6,438 nt of DNA from Candidatus Melainabacteria bacterium. GTDB taxonomy: Bacteria; Cyanobacteriota; Vampirovibrionia; Obscuribacterales; Obscuribacteraceae. This document shows, piece after piece, positions 1 through 5,218 of the stretch. Under the pieces are notes generated by a model that was not told the DNA's origin, did not search any database, and saw only the letters and a list, made by a program, of their open reading frames with translations. The translations under genes and the position numbers were made by a program. The DNA is taken from assembly GCA_003175915.1 (NCBI GenBank), contig PSRH01000204.1, positions 1 to 6,438 on the forward strand, read 5' to 3'. Position 1 is the first letter of the stretch. Every line of letters begins with the position of its first letter.

Positions 1-111
1 CGCCTTACTAGTTTCTTGAGTTTTTGCCCATGCGTAAGGAATGGAGTTGGCGAAAAGAGCAATTACCGCACCGGTTAGCGCAACCCCCTGCGCTGAACGA
101 ATTGAAACCAT
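1..111 (-). CDS. Exported protein, N-terminal fragment (runs off the left edge)
   Basis: Only the first 37 codons are in the window, so the function cannot be told. Translation from the ATG at 111 gives a classic Sec signal peptide: a short n-region with one Arg (MVSIRSAQG), a hydrophobic core (VALTGAVIALFANSI) and a likely signal peptidase I site at AWA-KT, near residues 27-31. The mature part begins KTQETSKA before the edge. The start is well supported: AGAAGG (plus-strand CCTTCT at 117-122) lies 5 bases upstream of the ATG. There is no stop in frame down to base 1. It lies on the same strand as, and 131 bases downstream of, the small gene ending at 243, so it could be the last visible member of the same transcript or have its own promoter in that gap. 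The mature protein is unseen. Confidence 0.72.
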   Translation of the reverse strand, partial: MVSIRSAQGVALTGAVIALFANSIPYAWAKTQETSKA

Positions 112-116
112 TTGCA

Positions 117-122
117 CCTTCT
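117..122 (-). promoter_or_regulatory. Ribosome binding site of the left-edge exported gene
   Basis: On the minus strand this reads AGAAGG, 5 bases from the ATG at 111. It is the main reason, with the signal peptide, for accepting this short edge fragment as a real gene. Confidence 0.65.
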
Positions 123-242
123 GGTAAACAAAACAGCTTAGCTGGCATTCTTTACTAACTACAGCATGTGAAGATCTTACCACTGCCGCTTCTCAAGCAA
201 ACCTTAGCGGAGCTGGCAAATATTCTAAAGCGAGCGACTTAT

Positions 243-656
243 TTAGGTGAACCAGCGCTTTAACGTGCGCGTCTTCGACTTTTGTTCCATAGTGTCCGCG
301 GAACCTATCTCAGGGTCCCAGGTAGCTACGGATTCTCCCCACCAGGCCTTTAAGTCCGTGACAGTGCCGTCGCCGGAGCGCTTAGCCTTGCGCGCCACCT
401 TCTGCTGCACCTCTTGAGCCATTTGGGTCAAGTTTGAGAGCTGCTCGTTGATTGGCTCGCTAAATTCTTTTGGTTGAAAACGGTTGGCCACCAAACGATC
501 GAGTTCATCCTGCCAAGGATTGGCGATTCGGGCGGCAACATGGACCTGCTCGGGTTCCGGCTCAGGCTTCGCTTCAAGCTGCTGGTCCGGCTTAAAAAGG
601 CGTTTGAGATTATTGAGCGTGGTGCTGAACACCCGCGACACGTTAGCGTTATTCAT
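243..656 (-). CDS. Hypothetical protein, 137 aa, Pro-Glu linker and Trp-rich C-terminus
   Basis: I do not recognise a family. The protein begins MNNANVSRVFSTTLNNLKRLF, a basic amphipathic stretch with no signal peptide or membrane segment. A short Pro/Glu linker (KPEPEPEQ, about residues 30-37) follows, then a largely helical, charged middle (about 45-95) rich in Gln, Glu and Lys, and a C-terminal part with three Trp (LKAWWGESVATW) ending RTLKRWFT. It looks like a small cytosolic protein. An in-frame ATG lies 27 bases upstream at 683, but the ATG at 656 is preceded by AGAAGGGG at 7 bases and the 683 start has no comparable site, so I chose 656. It lies 110 bases downstream of the lyase-family gene on the same strand and may share its transcript. 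No link in function is visible. Confidence 0.6.
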   Translation of the reverse strand: MNNANVSRVFSTTLNNLKRLFKPDQQLEAKPEPEPEQVHVAARIANPWQDELDRLVANRFQPKEFSEPINEQLSNLTQMAQEVQQKVARKAKRSGDGTVTDLKAWWGESVATWDPEIGSADTMEQKSKTRTLKRWFT

Positions 657-663
657 CCCGTGT

Positions 664-671
664 CCCCTTCT
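664..671 (-). promoter_or_regulatory. Ribosome binding site that decides the start at 656
   Basis: Minus-strand AGAAGGGG, 7 bases before the ATG at 656. It lies inside the reading frame that would begin at 683, so it argues for the shorter 137-residue product. Confidence 0.6.
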
Positions 672-766
672 CTCTGTCGCCATAAGTATGCCCAGCCAAC
701 TTCGGCCCTACCTAATTCCTATTTAAAGGCTAGCAGATCTAACCATTATTAACATTAATTAACTGC

Positions 767-2221
767 CTACGAGGCGCTCTCCATGGCGCCATTGACTCGC
801 GGTCGAATGCTGGCAGTCGTGAAATAGGCATGGTTGAGGATCTTCTCGATCACAGGCGGAGAGAGGACATTACCTTCTAGAAGCGCCTGTCGCAGACGTT
901 CCGGATTCTCCTCGTGCATCTTAAAGAGAGCCCGAGCGTCGTCCAGCCCGATCTGTTCCGATACAGCCGCAAACAAAGCGCCGCTTGAGGCGAGCAGTTG
1001 CTGGCAGCGCTCGTTGTCTACGGTAATACCGGCCAGGCATTTTTGATTGAAGGCAAAGAGGCCTTGTTTGAGAAGATCGATCGCTTGCACGAGATTGTGA
1101 AGAATGGCAGCTGCCATGGGATTGGTCTCCAGCTGACCGGCCTGGGCGGCCAGAGCAATGGACAGATCCATGCCGATGATTTGGAAGCAAACCATATTCA
1201 AACTCTCGGCCAGTAACGGTTGCGCTTCTTCTGGCAATCCATCTGGGAGCAAGGGCGAGGGCGAGAGCAGCACGGCAGGCATTTTTATTTCAGCAATTCC
1301 TGCTTCTGGTCCGGAATTGAGCAGGCGAAGATCGTTGGCTATCTTGCCAAGCTCGATGGCCAGTTGTCTCAGTGCCGAGGATACCTGCACGAAATCAGAC
1401 ATGGACTGGCTCATGCGCAAGAGATCTTCACCAGGTTTCAGGCGAAACTTGCTGAAGACGGAAAGCTTGTCGACCATGCGTGCTTGATAGGACGGGTGGG
1501 CATCCCATCCCGTGCCGATTTGGGTCCCACCGATATTGAGTTCGAAAAGACAATTGCTTGATTCCTTGAGATTTTTGAATGAGCGCTCAACCGTTGAGCC
1601 GAAGGCATTGAACTCTTGCCCCAGGGTAATGGGTACGGAGTCACGCAAGTGACTGCGACCGACTTTGACGATCTTGGCAAACTCTAGAGCCTTCCTGCGC
1701 AAAAGCCGTTCGAGATCGAGCAGGGCGGGTTCAAACTCTTTTAGTGCAGTGATCACGGCCAGTCGCATCGCCGTAGTGAAAACGTCGTTACTTGCTTGAC
1801 TGAGATTGAGATGGCGGTGCGGGTCAAGCAGTTTGTATTCGCCGGCGTTGCCCCCTAACAGCTCTTCAGCGCGATTGGCCAGAACTTCATTGATGTTGAT
1901 GTTCAATGCCAGACCGCTGCCCGATTGCAAGGGCTCGGCGATAATTTGATCACGCCATTGACCTGACAAAACCTCATCGCACGCCTGAACGATGGCATCG
2001 GCCAGTCGGGAATCCAACCTGCCCAGTTCACTGTTAACGGAAGCGGCCGCCTTCTTGACTAATACGATGGCCTCAATCAGCTTGGGATGATACTTCCATC
2101 CGCAGGTAAAGAGCTCGTCCCGCGCTCGGGCAGTTTGAGCGCCCCAATAAGAATTGGCCGGGATCTGGATCGGCCCAAAAGAGTCATATTCGATTCGCGC
2201 GTCTAAACGTTTTCCGCCCAT
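767..2221 (-). CDS. Fumarase/aspartase superfamily protein with a degenerate catalytic loop
   Basis: This 484-residue protein has the length and layout of class II fumarase (FumC) and aspartate ammonia-lyase (AspA), tetrameric enzymes that add to or eliminate from fumarate. Recognisable blocks are IEYDSFGPIQIP...YWGAQT (10-30), QSGSGLALNININEVLANRA (99-118), LNLSQASND (138-146), KVGRSHLRDSVPITLGQEF (186-204), GGTQIGTG (231-238) and DLRLLNSGPEAGIAEI (297-312). The signature loop GSSxMPxKxNP is replaced by LPDGLPEEAQP (325-335): the catalytic Ser pair and the Lys are missing. The Thr of GxGT is Leu104, the first Ser of S(S/T)ND is Ala143, and the GRT Thr is Ser190, while His191 and Glu339 persist. 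After the loop the family pattern resumes (NMVCFQIIGMD, AAQAGQLETNPM). The frame is intact, so this is not a decayed gene but a paralogue with changed or lost catalysis. The ATG at 2221 fits the family N-terminus, although AAAGGG directly abuts it, which is poor spacing. Superfamily membership is firm; the reaction is unknown. Confidence 0.88.
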   Translation of the reverse strand: MGGKRLDARIEYDSFGPIQIPANSYWGAQTARARDELFTCGWKYHPKLIEAIVLVKKAAASVNSELGRLDSRLADAIVQACDEVLSGQWRDQIIAEPLQSGSGLALNININEVLANRAEELLGGNAGEYKLLDPHRHLNLSQASNDVFTTAMRLAVITALKEFEPALLDLERLLRRKALEFAKIVKVGRSHLRDSVPITLGQEFNAFGSTVERSFKNLKESSNCLFELNIGGTQIGTGWDAHPSYQARMVDKLSVFSKFRLKPGEDLLRMSQSMSDFVQVSSALRQLAIELGKIANDLRLLNSGPEAGIAEIKMPAVLLSPSPLLPDGLPEEAQPLLAESLNMVCFQIIGMDLSIALAAQAGQLETNPMAAAILHNLVQAIDLLKQGLFAFNQKCLAGITVDNERCQQLLASSGALFAAVSEQIGLDDARALFKMHEENPERLRQALLEGNVLSPPVIEKILNHAYFTTASIRPRVNGAMESAS

Positions 2222-2298
2222 CCCTTTAAAGCCTTGCCCGCTCGTTCCTTCTGGCTAAGAATACTCTGTGCGAGAAAGCATTCGCCCAGAGGCAATGC

Positions 2299-2952
2299 CT
2301 AAAAGAGATCTAAGACGATCTTCTTCAGCTGAGGATTTTTGCCGTCATATCTCTCCAGGAAGCGGGCTGCCTCTTTCTTGCCTTCTTTGGCACTGCCTGA
2401 ATTTTTCAGGGCAAGAGCTCTCAGCAAGGGTAGGTCCGGGGCTTCCAGCCCAAGCTCGGTGCAGCGATTCAATTCACTGAGCGCTTCGCTGTATCTTCCC
2501 TTGAGGAGAAGCGCTTTGCTGAGATTGAGATGGGCCAGTTGACTCTTGTCATTGATTTCAATTGCCCGCTTGTAATCGAAAATCGCTTCGTCGTAATAAT
2601 TTAACTTCAAGAGACTGTTGCCGAGATTGATTCTCAACTCTTCCGAATCCAATACCCGGCTTTTGGCAATGGCCAGGCTCTTAGCATATAAGGGAACTGC
2701 TTTGACAAAGTCCCCAGACTCATCGGCCAGGGTGCCAAGCAGAAAATAGCTGAGCGGATCGTTACCGAACTTTTGAGCATATTTTTCAAAACAAGTCCGC
2801 GCTTCGTCAAAACGCTTCTGGCTGAGCCAGGCACGACCGTCAACAATCAAATGTTCGTAGCTGGCATAATCACTGGCTTGCGGCTGACTATATGCCGCCT
2901 CAGTTAGCCCGAAGAAAAGCCAGGTCAAGAGTAAAAGTGGTCTTACGATCAT
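2299..2952 (-). CDS. Exported tetratricopeptide-repeat protein
   Basis: A 217-residue protein with an N-terminal signal peptide: MIVRP, a hydrophobic core (LLLLTWLFFGLTEA) and a likely cleavage near AYS-QP (residues 20-24). The rest is almost entirely TPR helices: about 32-65 (FDEARTCFEKYAQKFGNDP), 66-99 (FVKAVPLYAKSLAIA), 103-136 (NYYDEAIFDYKRAIEIND), 137-170 (GRYSEALSELNRCTELG) and a weaker fifth unit near 173-203. The motif positions (Gly/Ala at 8 and 20, Tyr/Phe at 11 and 24, Pro or Asn near the end) are clear in units 2-4. Such solenoids bind protein partners; which partner cannot be read from sequence. It would act outside the cytoplasmic membrane. The upstream site is weak (AGGA about 14 bases from the ATG). 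It heads the minus-strand block, 77 bases before the lyase-family gene, and faces the divergent intergenic region. Confidence 0.85.
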   Translation of the reverse strand: MIVRPLLLLTWLFFGLTEAAYSQPQASDYASYEHLIVDGRAWLSQKRFDEARTCFEKYAQKFGNDPLSYFLLGTLADESGDFVKAVPLYAKSLAIAKSRVLDSEELRINLGNSLLKLNYYDEAIFDYKRAIEINDKSQLAHLNLSKALLLKGRYSEALSELNRCTELGLEAPDLPLLRALALKNSGSAKEGKKEAARFLERYDGKNPQLKKIVLDLF

Positions 2953-3019
2953 TTAGTAGTGCACAAGTCCTAACTGATCCGGTGAGCTCTGCCTATCACT
3001 GTATATGGTGGCCGTTCCT

Positions 3020-3025
3020 ATTATC
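3020..3025 (-). promoter_or_regulatory. Possible -10 element for the minus-strand block
   Basis: On the minus strand this reads GATAAT, five of six matches to the sigma-70 -10 consensus, 67 bases before the ATG at 2952. No good -35 element lies 16-18 bases upstream, so this is only a candidate. Confidence 0.2.
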
Positions 3026-3060
3026 CTAACTCGTGGGAGCTGATACACAGTCTAAATGTA

Positions 3061-3081
3061 GTGCAGGTGCTTGCCTCGCAC
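3061..3081. repeat. Imperfect GC-rich inverted repeat in the divergent intergenic region
   Basis: GTGCAGG (3061-3067) can pair with CCTCGCAC (3074-3081) with one bulged base across a 6-base loop. It lies about midway between the two divergent genes. It could be an operator or an RNA hairpin in a leader; no T-run follows, so it does not look like an intrinsic terminator. Arms of this size can occur by chance. Confidence 0.25.
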
Positions 3082-3160
3082 AGGTGGCATGCCCCTCCGA
3101 CAGTTCTGCCAGACACATGCTAAAGTGGCAAGTTAGGGCGTTCGCCCAGGGTCGACAGTC

Positions 3161-3176
3161 TTGAGACGATGCTCAA
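3161..3176 (+). repeat. Small inverted repeat abutting the start of the Cys-rich gene
   Basis: TTGAG (3161-3165) and CTCAA (3172-3176) form a 5-bp stem with a 6-base loop that ends exactly one base before the ATG at 3177. The gene has no clear Shine-Dalgarno sequence, and the only purine-rich stretch (TTGAGACGA) lies in this stem. It may affect initiation or be coincidence. Confidence 0.25.
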
Positions 3177-3470
3177 ATGTCCGGCAAGGATCTTTCTATA
3201 GAGCAAGCTCCGCAACATTGTGCAAAATGTGGCAAGGCAATTTGTTTGCGCAAACAAGTGATAAACATGGTCCTGGGAAATACCGACGAGATGTTTTGCT
3301 TAAATTGTTTGGGAGCCAGTGAAGGAAACGAGCCCAGAGACGTTTTGTTAACGGCCAAAGATTACGTTAAGCGTCGCGAATGCTTTGATAAGGAGTGGAA
3401 AAAGTACGCTGATAAGAGTTATTGCCCCGATCCAGAGGGCTGCTTTATCAGGGATTGTTTTGCTGAATAA
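3177..3470 (+). CDS. Nine-cysteine small protein (putative zinc or Fe-S binding)
   Basis: This 97-residue cytosolic protein has nine Cys. C15-x2-C18 and C41-x2-C44 give a zinc-ribbon-like four-Cys pattern (HCAKCGK...MFCLNCLG), with an additional C23. A second group, C69, C83, C89 and C94, sits in the C-terminal third (YCPDPEGCFIRDCFAE) and could hold a second metal or cluster, or supply reactive thiols. Between them is a charged helical stretch (residues 56-80). I do not recognise a named family. The ATG at 3177 is the only plausible start, because an in-frame TGA lies 15 bases upstream; no strong ribosome binding site is seen. Its TAA overlaps the AAGGAG that precedes the TusA-type gene, 16 bases on, so the two are probably translated from one message. 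A role beside the sulfur carrier (sulfur acceptor, donor, or metal-binding partner) is inference from position and Cys content only. Confidence 0.72.
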   Translation: MSGKDLSIEQAPQHCAKCGKAICLRKQVINMVLGNTDEMFCLNCLGASEGNEPRDVLLTAKDYVKRRECFDKEWKKYADKSYCPDPEGCFIRDCFAE

Positions 3471-3474
3471 GGAG
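3469..3474 (+). promoter_or_regulatory. Ribosome binding site for the TusA-type gene, overlapping the upstream stop
   Basis: AAGGAG overlaps the last two bases of the TAA of the Cys-rich gene and lies 12 bases before the TTG at 3487. The spacing is slightly long; GGCGGAAGA just before the TTG may help. The overlap suggests translational coupling. Confidence 0.45.
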
Positions 3475-3486
3475 CAGGGCGGAAGA

Positions 3487-3723
3487 TTGGAAGAAAATAA
3501 AAACCATCTATTAGACCTGCGCGGAGTAAGCTGCCCGATGAATTTCGTTAAGACTAAACTACTTCTTGACAAACTGGAAAGCGGCGCCGTTGTGGAAGTT
3601 TATTTAGACGCGGGAGAGCCAGTAGAAAGCGTTTCTTTAAGCATGATAGCCGAAGGGCATTCGGTCGAGGAACCGAAAGCCAGGGCTGATGGCGGCTTTT
3701 CGTTGATTATTCGAAAGGCTTGA
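3487..3723 (+). CDS. TusA/SirA-family sulfur-carrier protein
   Basis: The 78-residue product matches the TusA fold in length and pattern: LLDLRGVSCPMNFVKTKLLL (8-27) holds the active-site Cys16, followed by GAVVEVYLDAGEPVESV (33-49) and a closing strand FSLIIRK (71-77). TusA proteins carry a persulfide on this Cys and pass sulfur on, for example to tRNA thiolation or sulfur metabolism. Here the usual CPxP is CPMNF; the second Pro is missing and the motif resembles, from memory, a subgroup common in cyanobacteria. The exact acceptor is therefore unknown, and I give no tusA symbol. An ATG at 3385 is in frame, but it would add 34 residues that overlap the Cys-rich gene and match nothing in the family. 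The TTG at 3487 gives the typical length and is preceded by AAGGAG. The gene follows the Cys-rich gene by 16 bases. Confidence 0.85.
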   Translation: MEENKNHLLDLRGVSCPMNFVKTKLLLDKLESGAVVEVYLDAGEPVESVSLSMIAEGHSVEEPKARADGGFSLIIRKA

Positions 3724-3733
3724 CTGACTCAGA

Positions 3734-3765
3734 TTGACAAAAGGGCAAAAGCATTGGACTATTAC
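3734..3765 (+). promoter_or_regulatory. Possible sigma-70-type promoter ahead of the TPR pair
   Basis: TTGACA at 3734-3739 is a perfect -35 hexamer. The best downstream -10 is TATTAC at 3760-3765, four of six matches, but the spacer is 20 bases, longer than the optimal 17. If real, it would start a transcript just upstream of the TTG at 3808 and would rule out the alternative TTG at 3754. Confidence 0.3.
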
Positions 3766-3793
3766 CGGGTTTCAGGGAACTACTTTAAAACTT

Positions 3794-3801
3794 GGAGAAG
3801 G
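3794..3801 (+). promoter_or_regulatory. Ribosome binding site that decides the TTG start at 3808
   Basis: GGAGAAGG ends 6 bases before the TTG at 3808. Starting there leaves a normal signal peptide directly at the N-terminus. Confidence 0.6.
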
Positions 3802-3807
3802 TCGGAA

Positions 3808-4500
3808 TTGAAAGGCAGGGCTCCGAAGTCGTATTCACTGGCATTAATAGTGCCACTACTGGCGATTGCACTGGCATGCCCGATCGCCTTGGGGCAAGCA
3901 GCTCATGTGCCTACTGCGGCTGAGAAATTACGCGTTGCCGAACGTGAAGTTGAGGCAAGTCCGAGAGATCCAAAAAAGAGATTTGAATTGGCCGATGCCT
4001 TGAGGCTTTCCGGTGACCTGAAAAAGGCCTCCCAGGAATATCTCGATGTAACCAGCCTGGAGCCTGCCTATTACATCGCTTATCATCAGCTGCTGCGCAG
4101 CAAGCCGACAGAAGACCAGCTAGATGAAGCCTCAGACAGGCTAAAAAAACTCGAAGAAAAGCGGCCCAAGAACCTCATGCTCAGGGTTGCCTACTCCGAG
4201 ATTCTGGAGAAAAAGGGTGACTATTACACCGCCGCCCGGGCGCTAGTAGACCTGCAATACTCGCACGGTATACCGCCGAAATACGAGATGAAAATCAATT
4301 CCCGCATTCACTACCTTCTCAGCAAATCTAAGGACGTGGCGTCAGCTAAGACCGCACAACATTCGCAGGAGCCAGTTGAAGACCCGGATGCCGTGCCCTT
4401 ACCCTTGCCGGAATCGAGTTTCGATACAGGCTTGTCGGCTACAAAGCTGAAAGAGACGAAAGTTCCTGAAGGTTATGGGCATGCGCGTTTGCTTCCATGA
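3808..4500 (+). CDS. Exported TPR-like protein with Pro-rich C-terminal tail
   Basis: From the TTG at 3808 the product is 230 residues. It opens with a textbook signal peptide: basic MKGRAPKS, hydrophobic core LALIVPLLAIALACPIALG (11-29) and a likely cleavage at GQA-AH (29-32). The Cys at 24 is not in a good lipobox (A-L-A-C, followed by Pro), so I read it as secreted or periplasmic rather than a lipoprotein. Helical repeats resembling TPRs follow: about 53-86 (RFELADALRLSGDLKKASQEYLDVTSLEP) and about 120-150 (LRVAYSEILEKKGDYYTAARALVDL), with a charged helix (101-120) between them. The C-terminal 45 residues are low in predicted helix, with a Pro-rich piece (PDAVPLPLPESS, 193-204). A TTG at 3754 is in frame and has AAAAGGG before it, but it would put 18 extra residues ahead of the signal peptide. 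The TGA overlaps the ribosome binding site of the next gene. Partner and function are unknown. Confidence 0.78.
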   Translation: MKGRAPKSYSLALIVPLLAIALACPIALGQAAHVPTAAEKLRVAEREVEASPRDPKKRFELADALRLSGDLKKASQEYLDVTSLEPAYYIAYHQLLRSKPTEDQLDEASDRLKKLEEKRPKNLMLRVAYSEILEKKGDYYTAARALVDLQYSHGIPPKYEMKINSRIHYLLSKSKDVASAKTAQHSQEPVEDPDAVPLPLPESSFDTGLSATKLKETKVPEGYGHARLLP

Positions 4501-4502
4501 GG
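4498..4502 (+). promoter_or_regulatory. Stop codon and ribosome binding site overlap (translational coupling)
   Basis: TGAGG combines the TGA stop of the upstream TPR gene with a GAGG Shine-Dalgarno core placed 5 bases before the ATG at 4508. A ribosome ending the first gene sits on the start region of the second, so the two products are likely made together. Confidence 0.6.
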
Positions 4503-4507
4503 CTGCC

Positions 4508-5164
4508 ATGACCAGAAAGGAAGCCGGACGACCCTCCGCCCTGTTCTACCAATTAGGATGTTTGATTACTCTTATCGGTTTTACTTCGTGCAGCAACCGC
4601 ATTACTGCGCCGCGAATGTCGTCGCCGGTTCAGGTAACCTCGCAGAATCAGCCAGTTAGCGCTCCTTCTCAGTTGGAGCCAGGTATGAACCAGAGCGACC
4701 TTGCGGTAGAGGCGGTCGTTTCCAACGCTTGCGTGGAAGCCTGGCGCAAGGAACTGTCCGGTGACGAGGCAGGTGCGGTCAAACAGCTAAAAGAATTGGA
4801 CAAGAAATATCCTAGGGTGTCAACCGTGCGCTTCATGCTTGGGCAAGTTATGGAGCACTCTGGTAAAAAGCAGGAAGCGATTAAGTATTATCGGGAAGCC
4901 GTCCTGCAATCCGATTTCGACTCGATGCATGTATTTAAGTTGGCGGAGACGTTGCGCACCACGGGCAATGCAGATGGTGCGATTCCTTATTACCGCAAGC
5001 TCGTGAAAGGCGCTCCCGAGTTTACCGATGGCAAATTGGGGCTAGCGAAAGCTCTGCTTGCCGTTGATCCGAAATCGCCGGAAGCCCTTGGAATTTTGCG
5101 GCAGATCGTAAAAGATGAGCCAAAAAACAAGGAGGCGCTTGCCGCCCTGGCAGGAAAGCATTGA
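4508..5164 (+). CDS. TPR lipoprotein
   Basis: The 218-residue product starts MTRKEAGRPS, has a hydrophobic segment (ALFYQLGCLITLIG, 11-24) and then a lipobox-like FTSC with the candidate lipidated Cys at 28, followed by SNR. Phe at -3 is a tolerated variant. After a Ser/Pro/Gln-rich linker (32-58) come four TPR-type units at about 71-104, 105-138 (GKKQEAIKYYREAVLQSD), 139-172 (GNADGAIPYYRKLVKGAP) and 173-206 (PEALGILRQIVKDEP). It would be a membrane-tethered scaffold facing the periplasm or cell surface. ATGs at 4475 and 4481 are in frame, but they overlap the upstream gene and would put His and Glu into the n-region. The ATG at 4508 has a well-spaced GAGG. It lies 7 bases after the previous TPR gene, so the two may act as a pair; that is inference. 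Confidence 0.82.
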   Translation: MTRKEAGRPSALFYQLGCLITLIGFTSCSNRITAPRMSSPVQVTSQNQPVSAPSQLEPGMNQSDLAVEAVVSNACVEAWRKELSGDEAGAVKQLKELDKKYPRVSTVRFMLGQVMEHSGKKQEAIKYYREAVLQSDFDSMHVFKLAETLRTTGNADGAIPYYRKLVKGAPEFTDGKLGLAKALLAVDPKSPEALGILRQIVKDEPKNKEALAALAGKH

Positions 5165-5203
5165 AAAGAGCACTTTAGGTCGGCTACCTGATTTAATGAT
5201 AGT

Positions 5204-5210
5204 GGGAGGA
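5204..5210 (+). promoter_or_regulatory. Strong ribosome binding site of the dioxygenase gene
   Basis: GGGAGGA with 8 bases to the ATG at 5219, the strongest such site in the window. No convincing promoter is visible in the 54-base gap before the gene, although the site is within easy read-through from the TPR genes. Confidence 0.65.
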
Positions 5211-5218
5211 CTGCCTGA

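Noticed and set aside
135..218. A repeated CTTAGC...TGGCA segment (near 137-147 and 203-218, the second with 5 extra bases).
   Set aside because: The match is only 8-11 bases, occurs twice, and has no further copies; chance is a sufficient explanation.
742..762. AT-rich stretch with the palindrome TTAATTAA between the lyase-like gene and the small gene.
   Set aside because: It could be part of a promoter, but no properly spaced -35/-10 pair could be assigned, and short AT palindromes are common.
1158..1561. Open frames of about 110 codons on the plus strand inside the lyase-like gene.
   Set aside because: They are shadows of the 484-codon gene on the other strand, which has clear family motifs along its length.
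767..2221. Naming this gene fumC or aspA.
   Set aside because: The catalytic Ser and Lys of the signature loop are absent and other contact residues are changed, so a specific enzyme name would be misleading.
3169..3201. A 10-codon upstream frame (MLKCPARIFL) overlapping the start of the Cys-rich gene.
   Set aside because: It has no ribosome binding site and such short frames are expected by chance. It is only worth recalling if ribosome profiling shows initiation there.
3385..3486. An ATG start at 3385 for the TusA-type gene.
   Set aside because: It would overlap the Cys-rich gene by 86 bases and add residues foreign to the family; the TTG at 3487 gives normal length.
4475..4507. An ATG start at 4475 for the TPR lipoprotein.
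   Set aside because: The extra 11 residues lie inside the upstream gene and spoil the signal sequence; the ATG at 4508 has a GAGG site at 5 bases.
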